Assembly: GCA_011109175.1 (NCBI GenBank)
Contig: RDEW01000017.1
Location: 906,671-970,670, forward strand
Direction of reading: 5' to 3'
DNA: 64,000 bases
DNA from: Dicyema japonicum
Lineage: Eukaryota; Dicyemida; Rhombozoa; Dicyemidae
Shown here: piece by piece, positions 1 to 12,105 of the stretch
Numbering within the stretch: the stretch's first letter is position 1
Layout: every line of letters starts with the position of its first letter
The notes under the pieces: generated by a model
The model's database searches: none
Told to the model about the DNA's origin: nothing
What the model saw: only the letters and a program-made list of their open reading frames with translations
Made by a program: the position numbers and the translations under genes

Positions 1-731
1 CCCGAGTGCTCCCTTCTGGTAGACAATATCAACGTAAATATCAGCAGAATATGACATATTCCTTTGACGGCACTAAAGTGACCCACGTCAACAACTTCAT
101 TCGGATAAATATCTCGCATAGCTCCTAATCCGTCTGATACTTCAGGGTGACCAACATAGATATCCTTATATCTGAGAATGATATCACATATTACTCTATA
201 AACAAGCTTCCTGTGGCAAATGAGTAAAATTGATTCTGTGCCCTCACAATCTCTTTAATCTAATAATAATGGAAGTAACAACGTGTTTTTGAACGAAACT
301 GTTGAACGAATTAATTTGCATCTTCACTAATCCACCAAAGTGAAGATATTGAGGAAGAAAGGACTCCGTACCCTACAATTTATATCAAACTAAGACTTTA
401 AACTCTCTTAAGTGTGATCGATCATTTAAATACAACTCTGAAAATCTTTGGTTACTATTGCGTAAATAATAATAATTACTGCATCCACTAATAAATTCTA
501 AAGCGTTCACTGTTTTTAAACGTTTATTATTTGTTATTTAGGTTAACCACTTAATAATTATTTTTAAAATATTATTAATTTTATAATATTCAATCTTAAA
601 ATACGAAAATGATAAAACCAAAAGTTCTACCGGCTCGCTAAGAAATTTCCGTCTCAAATCGGCTTCCTCTGTAAAGATCAAAAAAGGCATTTCCGGTCGA
701 CAGTAGGTACAATGGAGACACACAGGCTTCG
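1..731. other. AT-rich stretch without a recognisable gene
   Basis: Stop codons are frequent in all frames and no domain was recognised. At 536-548, on the minus strand, lies the motif GGTTAACCTAAAT, which also precedes the acidic small-protein genes. Here no matching ATG or coding sequence follows it. Confidence 0.5.
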
Positions 732-832
732 GATGGCACGTTTGGTTGCGGGAACTAAGATCACCTAACTATTTGACATTACTTTTGTATTTTTTCTCGG
801 TGATCTCGGGGTTAATAAATAAAATAATAAAA
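732..832 (+). mobile_element. 3' end remnant of a Jockey-like LINE (family A)
   Basis: This short piece aligns by eye with the last 100 bp of the long LINE copy ending near 22270. Shared features are the terminal codons before 'GATCACCTAACT', a 'TTCTCGGTG' block, a 'CGGGGTTA' block and an A/T-rich AATAAA-type tail. It is a heavily 5'-truncated insertion with no coding capacity. Similar tails occur near 31010 (+), 31635 (-), 48340 (-) and 50215 (-). Confidence 0.65.
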
Positions 833-1019
833 GTTCTGTATTTTCGATATCCCAATAATACTCCCATGTCTCAATTGAATTTGACAAAAACGTGACTATT
901 AAGAACACGTGTTTGTAAATGGCAATATCACCCTAATTATGGAAAATATTAAATTTTAAACAGAAGGATGCCTAATGAATTATGGAATGATATGCAGTTA
1001 GTTATCAGGAACGCTGCAA

Positions 1020-1950
1020 TAAAACATGTCAAATATAAAACGCCGGCCAAGTGCTCTGAGTGACTTTCTGCCAACACCCTAAACATTGCTGAGGCTCGTA
1101 AAGCTGCTAAAGTCTCTGGGAATATAGACTAGAAAATAAAACTCAACTCTGAGTTCAAAAGGGCAGCCAGGAAAGATAAAGACTACTGGATGTTACGCTG
1201 CAAAAAATGGAAAATGACTATAAGAGAGGTCACACTAGGAATGCGTATTTACAACTAAAAAGATTACGAACCCCCTTTACGAAAATGATGGACAAAATCA
1301 AGGACAAAGATGGTGTTGAATTACTAAGCCAACAGACATCCGAAATCGTCGGCTATATTCAGAAACTGTGTTCCCACCCATATGTGTTAATGAAGCAACG
1401 TTGGGTGAGAGGCATAAAATCCTTGAGGAGGAATGCGTGTGGGCTACACGGCAATTAACGGGGAACAAGACACCGAGGATTGACAACATCTCAAGCGAAT
1501 TATTGAAGGCTATACCGGTGACAGCTATCACCAGTCTATGTCAAAAAAGTTGGGAAACTGGTATTTGGCCACGTGAGTGGAAAAGATCTATATTTATTCC
1601 AATACCGAAAAAAGGGGATACCAAGGACTGTTCAAACTATCGTACAATAGCCTTAATTCCCCACGTCCGCAAAATACTTTTAAAGATAATACAACATCGT
1701 CTAATGCCAAAATGATTCTACCGGATGTCCAAACAAGATTCAGGAAGGGACAAGGCACACGTGACCAAATGTCCGGTGGATTATGGAGAAAGCCCATGAA
1801 TCCCAAAAGAGTGTATACATGTGCTTCATTGACTATCGGAAAGCTTTTGATTCCGTTATACATGACAAGCTGTGGTCCGCTTTAAAAGAATTTGGATTCG
1901 ATGCCCATCTGACATTGCTTATCAAATCTCTTTAAAGGATCAAGAAGCTA
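1020..1950 (+). pseudogene. Decayed LINE reverse-transcriptase fragment (family C)
   Basis: Reading across several frames gives a LINE polymerase leader and the first reverse-transcriptase blocks. Visible are 'FKRAARKDKDYW', then 'IPKKGDTKDCSNYRTIAL' (the typical NYRxI block of RT motif 1/2), then 'CFIDYRKAFDSVIHDKLW' (motif A with its catalytic Asp, near 1825-1880). The frames break at least three times and the YxDD motif is missing, so it cannot encode an active enzyme. The wording of the blocks is closest to I/Nimb- or RTE-like LINEs and differs from the 2A-bearing family at 17.2 kb. Confidence 0.7.
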
Positions 1951-2806
1951 TCATTCCCACAGAATGATCCAATCAAGTGAGGAAAATTGAGATACACAAA
2001 TATCTGTCAAATAAAAGTGGAGGAGATAAATCGACGGGGAATGTGAGGAGCTAGTAGGGGGGAGCTAACATGATACTAGCTGTCTGTGCTTGTATTGGTA
2101 CAGCTGATACCACGATCTCTTGTACTCCCTTTTTGTGAAGATTTTTATGGTGATTTTGTTGAACTTGATTTACTTGGCTAACGACGGGTACAACGAGAAA
2201 GACTCTAATAGTCTACAAATAGTAAATGTAACCTATTCCCACGGTCGCGGAAAGAGAGTCCTTTTAATCAGACCCCTTCTTCCAAGAGACAGTGACACGA
2301 TTAAAAAGGCTGAGAGAACCATTTTGATTCACAGGGAGTCTCTGAGCCGCGCTGAGACTGCATTCTCAATTTCATTGAAGTCTCCTTTACCATTCATCCA
2401 ACCACCCCAGTTTTGAAGACGATTAGGAATGAAGTGATCTCTATGGGCTTAGTGCTTCTTCAATTTCCTCTGTTCGGCGGATTCGGCATTTGGGGAGTCA
2501 AGATTGCCAGAAACACAAAGCGTGAAGCGGAAATTGAGTTTATCCACGTCAAATCCAAAACGAGAGATCCTACACGTGAAAATGAGAAAAATTATAATCC
2601 CATCAAGTCTCTTCTAATCTCCACGGTCAGCCCCTAGAGTTCTATGCGAGGCAGATAACAGTCGACTCAAGACCACGTTTGATGTTGTCATATGGCCGTT
2701 GTGCCTAAGGGACCTCACAACGCTCCTTCTGAGGAAAGAGGACACATCATCCTGGTCACGACAATTTAATAAATAAAATAATAATAATATTAATTCAAAT
2801 TATTTT
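1951..2806. other. Unassigned stretch, possible retroelement debris
   Basis: Two modest open frames on the plus strand (2120-2416 and 2413-2637) show no domain I recognise. The stretch ends at about 2765-2795 in a repetitive AATAAATAAAATAAT tail of the sort that closes the LINE fragments here. It may be a further truncated retroelement lying just upstream of the exonuclease gene. Confidence 0.3.
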
Positions 2807-5343
2807 ATGAAAGTACTTTGTTGTGTTGTTTTATAAAAAGGACAGTTACTTAGACGCACTAAATACAGTGAAGAATTGTGCCTCTGACGATTTTACATTT
2901 CTACCAGACAACATTGACAGTCTATTAGATTCTATTGATTGGTTATTTCAACAATCTGATCTACAAAAAGGTAATATCCCTCTCATTACCCAGAAAAACA
3001 CCTTCAGCTAACCCACTCAGGAGAAATGAAATTGCTTATTTTTTTTAAAAACAAAATATCTCTGGACAACCTCACAAACACTAACTTGGTAAAATCCATC
3101 AGTCTCTTTTCCCGGAACAATGATTCTGTCACCATGGCCAAGAAGTTCCTCCCTCTAAGAAACTTACAGAAAGATGTGGTCGACAATGTAGTGGACAAGT
3201 TTTTGAAGGATAAGAAACCTGACTCAGTAATTTGTCGGAACTATTAAGGCTTTCAGGGCTATTGAGTTGACTGGGAGTAATGACACTCGACTTGTCTCTA
3301 AAGTTGTTACCCAATTGGTGTCTTCTCGAAAGGGGGATATGGCAGATAAAATGCTCAAATCTAACCCAAAACTTCAAATGGACGTTGTTACCTGCTTGGA
3401 TGGACAACTGGGCACGTTTTATCGTTATTATAGGCAAGGGAGATAAACGGAAGAGTAACCAAAAAAGTGTACCACAACAAGTCGCCGGATGGATCAGAAA
3501 GACCGCCAAAAATTCAAAAATTCCACCTCGTGAGGTTTTTTTATTAAAATGCTAGAATGTTATAAAAATACAATTTCAGACCAAATTTCCGCAAAACTTG
3601 GGTTTCTACTGAGGCTTCACTACAAAGGCTCTTCTTCAGTATTTTTGGCTATAATTTTCAGAAATCGATTTCCATCCACGCTCTTGTCGAAAACGTCAGG
3701 GTATAATCATTTTGCTTGTTTTAGCACATTCTTGCGACTGAGTCTTCAACGCTGGGGACTGAAGTGATCAAGACAATCTTTTTTAGTAACGTTAAAAATT
3801 ATGCTGCTCCATTTTTCAACCAGTGGAAGTATTTCTTAAAAAATATGAACAGGGGGAACTTTGATTATTCGAGCTTGGTTGTCACTCTTTTTATTTGTAG
3901 GAACGTACTGGTAAGGTAGAACCATTTTACCCTTTACCGTCCTCTGTTGAGGTGGTCTTTGTCGACAAACCTCACCATTTGGAGGAGGTTATAAACTTCA
4001 TTGCCACGGTAGTCCATAGTTATGAGGAGTACTTTAGAATTGCGACAAAATAGGAGTGGACGCCGAACTCAGTCTGGATTCCTCAACGTCATATGTTTCT
4101 GACCTCGCTCTTGTGCAACTTTCCACCACTAATACTGTTTTCATAATCGACTATTTGTCTCTGAAGACTGAACTGTGCTTGTGGGACCTCCTAAAATCCT
4201 CAGTGATAGCCAACAAGGATATCGCCAAGATTGGTTTATCTCCCTCTAACAGTAGGCTTTGGTGTTACAAATGACATTTCCTATATAAAGTCAAGCACGA
4301 CAATACAGTCAGCCCATATTGTAGAATTGGACAGAATTGCCCCCCATGTAGTAATTGGTGGCATTTGTAGTTGATTAATAAGGGTGGTAACTTACCCCGA
4401 TTTATAAACACGCCATGGGTGGACTCTACAGAGGGATTGAAGGGACTGTCAAAATTGTGCTGTTATGTTTTTGGGAGAAAGCTTGATAAGTCTGAGTGTT
4501 TATCAGACTGGACTCTTCGACCTCTGAGATCTCGTCAGATTTCCTACGCAGGTTGTACTGTTGGTTATATGTAGCCTTGGACGCCTATATCTCCCTGGAA
4601 TTGCACGAGGCGTCCCTGCTTGTGTCCAAGATGTTTGGTTGTCTCAGTGAACTGAGGGACGATTCGACTGTTTATGTTATTAAGCATGAAGAGAACGCTG
4701 TCTGTGTGGAAGTGTTACTTTAGAAGGACTCAGATGTGTCTAGTCTCAGGGAGGTCGGAGATAGTCGGAAAGTACCTATCTTTGTCGATGAAAGACTGTC
4801 CCCACTTGGACGACTTCTTAGGAAGGATGGGAGACATGTAATCTTTGGGAATTACTCTGGGGTTCTCAAAGTTTTAAAATTTAGCCAAATTCAGTCGTAG
4901 TGAAGGTGGATTTTAAAGAAGATCCCTCATTTCTGGAAGATCTTTATTTCCGTGTTACTGGAAGGTCCATATCTGGTGATATGGCGTGTTGTGCTGTTGT
5001 ATTTGTTTGTCATTGTAAGGTTTGTGGAGTTGGGGATAAGATGAGGAGTGTGGAATGTGATGTGGTTATGTCTGTTTGGAATAGTATCGGTGATGATATT
5101 AAGGATATTTTTGGGAGACGACAATTTGGTAGACCATTTGGAGCTTTAAGTGAAAGCATATACTTTGACATTCGTTGTTATGCTAATCCACTTGGAAGGA
5201 CCAGTCTGTTGAATGATGACGGGAGTGTTGAGTCAATTGTGAGGGAGAATATGATGTTCTATTACCATGAGATGACTAATGGGAGTATTCCGCAAGAGTG
5301 GAAGGTCTGCTTGAACTGTAGGCACTTGATCCATATTTTATGA
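2807..5343 (+). CDS. mut-7/Nibbler/EXD3-like 3'-5' exonuclease
   Basis: Joining exons across about 13 GT-AG introns of 22-29 bp restores one long frame. Resolved introns are 2971-2993, 3227-3248, 3416-3438, 3701-3724, 3878-3900, 4009-4037, 4234-4255, 4348-4370, 4552-4574, 4700-4723 and 4862-4884. One border near 3535-3590 is unresolved, and the start (ATG 2807 with an intron 2813-2840) is likely but not certain. The N-terminal half is helical, as in Nibbler. The middle is a DEDDy exonuclease: 'IGVDAEL' (motif I), 'GFGVTNDI' (motif II), 'LDKSECLSDWTLRPL', then 'YAALDAY' (motif III). A Mut7-C type region follows ('IFVDERLSPLGRLLRKDG'), then a Cys-containing tail. Family members trim small RNAs; mut-7 in worms supports RNAi and transposon silencing. 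The substrate here is inference. Confidence 0.85.
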
Positions 5344-5447
5344 TTTTGTTAAATTTGCTTATTTTTATTTTCTTGTATGAGATGTTTGATTTAGTAATGG
5401 GTTTGTGACATTGTTTAAAAATATGTCATTTTTGTAGAAAAAGAGGT

Positions 5448-5651
5448 GTGATTCCGCTATTAAACGCCCACGTAATTAGTGCTGTCGCTCGCGTCGTAGG
5501 ATATTCTTCCTCCGAGTGGAGGATTTGGATAAAACCTATTTCGAGTGCATCTGTGGTTATTTTAAAAATATATAGAAACCTCACAGGATTAATGGTGGAT
5601 CTTAACTCAGTGCGTGCAAAATCCAGTTTTGCAGTGAGATATGACATTTAA
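5448..5651 (+). other. Short unassigned open frame
   Basis: A 67-codon frame preceded by a possible intron acceptor (TTTTGTAG near 5440). It contains 'NLTGLMVDLNSVRAKSSF'. It could be a terminal exon of an unrecognised gene or chance. The remaining sequence 5652-6189 is AT-rich and shows nothing. Confidence 0.2.
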
Positions 5652-6199
5652 AAAGTGACACAAAATGGTCAATTGTCATCTGTAAGACATTTGAACATGA
5701 ACACGTGTCTTTTTAAAAATTTTTATAACCACTCATTTGATGAGTTAAAAGTCTTGAAACGTAATCTATGAGGATTTTTAAAATCTAAGGGTCAACATGG
5801 AGATTACCAATTTTTTAATTAGCTGGCCACTACTTTGAAGTCTAAAAAAGTCATAATTAATTAATTTTGTTTAACGCCGAGGTTGTATTTTGAAAGAGTC
5901 TTCTGCATTTCTGCGCCAATCCTACAAGTGTGTAAAAAATAAAGATGAGGTTTTCTCAGAATCGAGGTCGGAATGTACTTAGTAGCAGCCAAATTTTGCC
6001 TTCTATCAGTTACACTCGAACACTAGCATCGATAATCAGTAACTGACTTCAACGTGGACTCTGTTTGGAAGATATTTATTTATTTAAAAAAGTTTGGGGG
6101 AAATAAAATATTTTATTATTAAATGATTGCATTTAAGGAGAATCATGTTAATTAGATGTTAATATTCTAGTTTATATTATCGGGTTATGCTGCATTGTC

Positions 6200-8200
6200 A
6201 ATGTCTTCTTTCCCCGTGCAAGGGTGGTGCCTCGTTGGAGGCTTAGTACCCCCAATTTTAGCAGAGAGTCTGGTCCCGGCGTGGTTGTAGTACTCATCCT
6301 TGTTTTTGAGAGCCATTCGAATCAGGTTTATCACATAGCCACGTTCTTTGCTTGATTAATTAATTCAACCATAAATTCCCGCGTTTAATAACCAATGCCG
6401 AATCACCTCAGCGTTACTGCACTGTAGAACCTGTCCCAATATTTTCATGACCTACGATTCAGTTTATCCCCCACCAAATGCTCGGTTTCCTCCAAGCCGC
6501 CATCCTTTTGTAAATTTTCAAGGTCCCTTAGTTTGTCACGGGTTTTCTGTCGTGATTGGGGGATCAAACGACCAGTCTGTGCGGAATATATGCATTCGGA
6601 CCGCGGAGGGGGTTTTGGCTGGGTCTGTTCGTCCCCCCTGGGCCTTTCCATGATATTATCGATGAGATTGTATAATTCTAACTTCCATGGATCGTGTTCT
6701 ATCTTGATCAGTATTAACCGTATTATAAACCCGACATGGTCTCCATATATCTTTGGAGTTGTTCACCTTGGACTGGGAGTCTATCCGTCCCCAAGTTCCT
6801 TCCACAGTTCGTCCAATCCATGGCTTTTGCTGGGAATCGGTTTTGTCGCGGAATATTTATAAAGTCCAGGACCGTGTCGTCCACATAGCAAATCGGCATA
6901 TTGCTGACTCCCGAAATGTGTCGGAGACGCTTGGAGTGGGGGTTATGCCGAGTGAAAAAGGAACTGCAGCTGTAGTCTCCGAAACGAAATCTCCTCCATG
7001 TGGGTTCGCACTCACCGTCTTTTTCCTTTACAAATTTGAACATCTCCCAAATTACGTGAATCTCTTTTTAAACCAAATTTATCCCCATCTTAGTGGTGGA
7101 CGTCATCATTTGTGTAAATTAATCCACCAAATAAAGAACTTCCAAGCAACAACTTAAATAACAAAGTCGGGGTTGCCATAACGACTTGAGGACACTAATT
7201 TAGTATTACTGGTTTTGGGAGATGGATCCTTTACTGCCTGTCCCCTTCTCTCTCCCGGCTATTGCGTTGAGGAAACTCCATATTATCAGAATCTGTTACT
7301 CCCCGGGATTCGGATATTGACCAGCTCCCTCTCCACTTTGTTCTTCCGAGTACAGTCGGTTTGCTCTCTATTGGTGACGATTCAGATTAGCCCAGATAGC
7401 CACCCCCGCCTCTCAGGTGCTCTCTACTACCTTAAACAGCCAATTTTTTTATTCCTAACCAATGTGCCCGCTTCATCTGCATACAGTGACCTCAAAGTTG
7501 CAAGATTGGGGAAACATATCAACATGTTTGATTATGAATGGCCTCCCTAACACATGTGTATAACTGCATGAAGACTCCTGATATGGGAGAATAGAGAACA
7601 ACAACAGCATTGGAGTCCATTTCAGGTAGAATGCGTGGAAGATCTTCCATTTTCCGTTATAAGCTCAATGTACTCCGCGTTATTTCCTAAAGAATTGTTA
7701 CGTGCATTCTTAGTTGAAGCAGAACTGAGTTAAGCTTAAACTGAGTGATACCTCGACAGCATCTACCAATGCTTGAGCCATGAGTAAATTTAAAAGACCA
7801 CGGTGACTACTCACGTGATCCAGGCATACTCTAACAGAGATTTCAACGATGTTCTTCCCCCAGGCCCAACTGGATGGTTGTAGTTGCATGGCACGATCCT
7901 TGGTTCATAGGGATCAGGGAGGGGACCTTTGCGGAAGTCAATCACTCCGTAATTTTAAAAGCCCTTTTATGGCTTGTTTTGATCTTCAATGAATTTTTCC
8001 AAGAAATGAGTGCACCCCATGCCTTCCTCGCCTGCCTGTTCGCCAGTCTCCTCAGGCAGGTTCGATTCTGGTGCTGATACAGCTCCTAGAGCGCCTTGTC
8101 TAATTGAGCCCTCTGCCTCCTATACTCCAGTGTCAGACTCTCTAGGTTCAGCTTTAACCAGTGGACTGTAGATAGGCCTTGAGCTTCCTATCCACTCCTA
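6200..8200 (-). pseudogene. Decayed LINE copy (family B), minus strand
   Basis: On the minus strand, 6723-7043 reads into a reverse-transcriptase-like block with 'ICYVDDTVLDF' (the YxDD catalytic box, about 6880), preceded by a charged segment. 7940-8050 aligns by eye with 37675-37760, a second fragment of the same family that encodes the region after the polymerase. Frames are broken throughout. Orientation and order (polymerase box, then the shared 3' part elsewhere) are not fully consistent, so rearrangement is likely. Confidence 0.45.
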
Positions 8201-8387
8201 ACTGTTTTAGATAACCCTTGTGGTACCTACCTTATCTCGATTAGAAGAAGTCATACTTGAAAGACACGAATCAAAATAAATGATAAAACACTAAGTTTGT
8301 GTGTCAGTCCAGAAGAGACGGCTGCCCAGCTAGTAAATAAATAAATTGAGGCATAATACTTATGCGCAACAGAAGAGACAATTTTAG

Positions 8388-8585
8388 ATGTTACCCTCCT
8401 TGTATCTTTTGATTTCAGACATTGTTGACCAATCAATAAATGAGGTACTATCCTTGACGGATACTTTTTCCGCTTACTCAGATGAGACCTTGGAAGTTTT
8501 AGGAATCAGAGTACCGCATTTTGTTGAGAAAGATGGACGTCTTGCAAGATCACGTGACGAAGCAATAACTCTTCTAGAAATTTAG
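8388..8585 (+). other. Short unassigned exon-like frame
   Basis: A possible acceptor (TTTGATTTCAG, about 8417) opens into about 55 codons of clean reading containing 'ADEALTLLEI'-like helical sequence that ends at a stop. No family was recognised. It may be an orphan terminal exon. Confidence 0.25.
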
Positions 8586-8859
8586 GTTCGAAAAATTCGG
8601 TGGCTGCTCAATTTATTTAGTGTCCCCCATTTTAACTTAAAGGGTTAAAACCCCTTGTTTTGGAAAAAGAAGTCATCAATATCGGGGTTAGACTTTCTGG
8701 TCTAAATTAAAAGAACATGATACACATTGTAGACGAAGTCTCTTTCTTCCTGCACGATCCAATGTCCAATAGATGATATGAATTCGGTGACTCTCCATAA
8801 TTTGAGCAACCAATTTTTAATAGCGAAAGAGGTTTTATCCAGTTCCCCCTGTCGGAGTG

Positions 8860-8995
8860 GGATGTATCATTTTCATGCATCAACTATTGTGGGAACCCTT
8901 CCACTTTAGTAGGGAAACAAAGGATTCCTTTTGGATGCCGACCAGGTATTGGGCATCTCCTGATTTAGGCGGATCAAATGAAGTTTCTAAGAATT
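8860..8995 (+). repeat. Dispersed repeat shared with 60455-60560
   Basis: The two places share 'CTATTGTGGGAAC', 'TTTTTGGATGCC' and an AGGCGGATC/AGGTGGATC block in the same order. Both are partly open (HxLLWE ... FWMP ... GGS). It looks like a small, old, dispersed retroelement piece. Confidence 0.45.
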
Positions 8996-9032
8996 CAAGA
9001 GGCAAAAAGCAGAAAGGAAATTATAATAAATT

Positions 9033-9278
9033 AAAATTATTTTGATAGTGTTTGAATTCTAATTTTGGATAATTTATAAAAAATATTTTGATATTTTATA
9101 TTTATAAATATTAAATATTTTGTTAGTGGCTAACCTAAATTAAATAAATTTTTTTAAAATTATTTTGATAGTGTTTGAATTCTAATTTTGGATAATTTAT
9201 AAAAAATATTTTGATATTTTATATTTATAAATATTAAATATTTTTTTAGTGGCTAACCTAAATTAAATAAATTTTTTT
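9033..9278. repeat. 123-bp tandem duplication upstream of the acidic-protein gene
   Basis: The two copies begin at 9033 and 9156 and are almost identical. Each contains the AT-rich leader and the motif GGCTAACCTAAAT that precedes every member of the acidic small-protein family, so the presumed promoter segment is doubled at this locus. Confidence 0.85.
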
Positions 9279-9297
9279 AATCTATATTCTATACAAA

Positions 9298-9685
9298 ATG
9301 AGTTTCAAGATTTTACTGATTTTGTTTTCACTGTTGACCATCAATAAAATAAGTAAAAATATGCTAACGATAAATTTAGAATCTGCCAACACCGAAAATC
9401 CAGTAAGTGATGATCAAACTATTGGCGAACAAGTAGAAGAAAATGTAGTTACTGATTTTGTTTTCACTGTTGACCATCAATAAAATAAGTAAAAATATGC
9501 TAACGATAAATTTAGAATCTGCCAACACCGAAAATCCAGTAAGTGATGATCAAACTATTGGCGAACAAGTAGAAGAAAATGTAGAAGACTTAGAAGAAGA
9601 ATCAGAGAATGAAGAAGAAGAAAGTGATGAAAATGATGAAGATGATGATGATTCCGAAGAAGAAAGTGAGAATAACGCTGACTAA
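9298..9685 (+). pseudogene. Acidic small secreted protein, copy 1, broken by internal duplication
   Basis: The ATG at 9298 opens a signal-peptide-like start (MSFKILLILFSLLTINKISK), then a short linker. A 136-bp segment is tandemly repeated (starts at 9313 and 9449). Since 136 is not a multiple of three, the first reading stops at 9483. The acidic tail (runs of EEE, DDDD, EENED up to 9685) is in another frame that lacks an upstream ATG. I tested whether the extra copy could be an intron: no GT-AG choice removes it and keeps frame. The copy is therefore probably dead, or makes only a short peptide. See 32704 and 62697 for intact relatives. Confidence 0.7.
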
Positions 9686-10164
9686 ATTGGCTTAATTTCG
9701 GTTTAAACTAACTTTTCTTTTTCTAACACGGGTGTCTTGGATTTTCCTTTATTTTATCTTCCAAACATATTAGAGGATATTACTTGTTAGGATAAACTAA
9801 ATATTTGTGGTTATGAAATGGTAGTATCAATTAACACAAGACCAAGAAATCACTATTAAATTGAGGAGTGAGGCTTTTTGGTAATCCTGACAACTCTCAG
9901 TAATTTCATCATTTACGTTTGGTGATCTTCCTTAGATTAACGTAAATTTTGTATTCTCGTTGTACAGTATTTTCGTTGCAATGATTGCGAGCCAGTCCTC
10001 CTGACTAGGGTCTTAAGGGGTAGAATCTTACAGGGGTAGAAAACTTTTTTGGAGTTCCTGTAATTAAGTACTAGAACTTGATCTTTATGTGTATTATTGG
10101 TAGACTCGTTCCCCATCTACATTCGATTAAATTCATATGGAATGTTCTGGAATAAATTTTGGAA

Positions 10165-10273
10165 TAATACAAATTGATTTAGCCCTATGCAGATGTTCAT
10201 TTACCGATTATTGCTAAATCGAGATTACATGTCAAGTGCTCTCGATGTGGTTGAAATTTATTAAAATCAACCA
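10165..10273 (+). repeat. Downstream conserved block of the acidic-protein repeat, copy 1
   Basis: About 110 bp containing 'GATTTAGCCCTATGCAGATG' and 'TTACCGATTATTGC'. It is closely matched at 33134-33246 and more loosely at 63192-63245, in each case downstream of a family member. This shows that the repeated unit is larger than the coding sequence. Confidence 0.75.
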
Positions 10274-10469
10274 TGTTGTGGTTGAAACAGAGTCCAGTTC
10301 TTACTGTCACATAGAGTCCTTCCAATGTCACACAAATTCATACAGAACCAACATAAAAGGTAGAAGAAGTACATTCCTTGCAGCTGTGAGAACTCCTCCA
10401 GTGGAGTGGGAGAGCAAATGATTTTTTGACATGCCACTTTGGCACTGATCTCCACCGGAGACAGGTGGA

Positions 10470-10540
10470 TAACCACTTTCGCGGGGGTACCCAGATCCAG
10501 ACGAAGTATATGTCAAACAGCCTACATCTCGCCTCAAGGT
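10470..10540. repeat. Dispersed repeat shared with 55335-55400
   Basis: Both places carry 'GCGGGGGT', 'CCAGACGAAGTAT' and 'CAAACAGCCT' in the same order. The minus-strand translations match (TxTSSGxGxPR), which suggests a degraded coding element. Confidence 0.5.
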
Positions 10541-10876
10541 TCTCGACGAAATCGGTATGATCTTTGTTCTCTTATAGTTGATAGCTATCAGGAGCCTAGG
10601 AGTGAATGAATTATTTTCCTAATTTGTGATTCTTTCCCCCGTCGAGATCTGACTGACCAAACTACTCTATACCTTCCTGTTGTTAGATTTCTTATGGAGA
10701 CTCATGTCACAGATTATTTCCACCAGAGAATTCAACTTTGTATTCACCAGGAGGTTCCTTCTGTTACTTCCATGATAGACAATGAAGAGTTCACAAGTAT
10801 GTGTCTCCCGATCTTGCATTCCAACCTCCACCAATGATCAGAGTAGGAAGATTAAGTCGTATTCGTTTATATTTCA

Positions 10877-11087
10877 TTGCTGTCTGACTCTGATTTCTTG
10901 CGAGCAGCTGACGAATAGACCATATTTAAGAAGATCTCGGCATAACTGAGGTCTCTTTACATCGTCGATAAATTTCACGTGTTGCTGTCTGACTCTGATT
11001 TCTTGCGAGCAGCTGACGAATAGACCATATTTAAGAAGATCTCGGCATAACTGAGGTCTCTTCACATCGTCGATAAATTTCACGTGT
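10877..11087 (-). repeat. 105-bp tandem duplication, open in frame
   Basis: Two near-identical 105-bp units start at 10877 and 10982. The period is a multiple of three, and the minus strand reads through both as a repeated 35-residue unit (contains 'VKRPQLCRDLLKYG'). Each unit ends in a CACGTG hexamer. No family was recognised. Confidence 0.85.
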
Positions 11088-12105
11088 TGGATGAGCCAAA
11101 GAGTAGATCTCTAACCCTAACCCACAAGAACGGGTCGAATTTGTAATTGAATTCACTAAAAAAATTTAAATTAAAAAAATGCTTCGCCATTATATCCTTA
11201 TTAGGAAACACAGTATAATCGACATCTAAAACTTTCTTTCTTCACAAACTGATTTTTATTTTTAAGGAATTTAATTTGTCTCCGACGATAAAATAGTTTA
11301 AGAATTTCTCCGCATACTTGCATCTCACCGAAAATGGTTTCAAAGGAATTGGGACAAAACACAACGTGGCAGTTTGCTTAATGAAGTAGAATAGTCATCA
11401 AACATTTACCATCTCCCATATCTCAGAATCTCTGCTGCAAAGAATTCTGGTTCATGGTTTCATGTTTTTTTCGTTATTGGTTCATTTTGACGGAAAACCG
11501 CAGGTGTCGGGTGGTCCTGCGACTCACTCTCGATATCTGTTTAAGACACCGAGGCCCACGTGGTAGACATTAGAAACGAAAGGCCGTGTAAAAGAAACAC
11601 AAAGAGTTCCCCAGATGTGCAGTCTTAAATGCATATATCAAGAAAGCAATGGGGGACGCTGGCTTTGCTAACTACACGATAGTGTAAGTCTCGGCGAGAG
11701 ATCAGACGGACTTGCCGCGATGCCGTGGAACAAAGGAAGATGTTTAGCGTTGGACTTCCTATGCTCATGCACTCTCGAACATCAATCCTCTGAGATCGTC
11801 GGGGGTCAGCGTAGCTGAAAAGATAAAAAGGAAAAAATTCAGGTGCTACCAAACAAATTCTTCAACTAATTTGCGTGAAGACGTCTGAGTGCTCGACCTT
11901 GCAACATCAGGGTAGGAAAAGCCTATAACAACACAATGTCTCGCCCAAAACATGAGGGGTAACTCAATCCATGCACAGCGTCCTCAAGATAAAATGAGGT
12001 CAACCCGTATGATTTCCAATGCCAATAAAAACCGGGCCACTAATGACGACACAACAGCCTACTTACAATACAATGAGTGCACTGAGATTCAACGAAATCC
12101 TCAAA
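11088..12105. other. No supported gene
   Basis: Short frames only, with no domain or intron pattern that I could join. Two CACGTG-type hexamers are present. A two-unit CCCTAA string near 11115 is too short to call telomeric. Confidence 0.4.

Noticed and set aside
536-548. Minus-strand copy of the GGTTAACCTAAAT motif as a fourth acidic-protein locus
   Set aside because: No ATG with a signal-peptide-like frame follows at the usual distance and no downstream block is present.
9445-9584. The extra 136-bp copy in acidic-protein copy 1 as an intron
   Set aside because: No pair of GT and AG borders removes it while keeping the frame of the acidic tail.
11108-11125. CTAACCCTAACCC string that could be telomeric
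   Set aside because: Only two repeat units and no array on either side; chance is sufficient.
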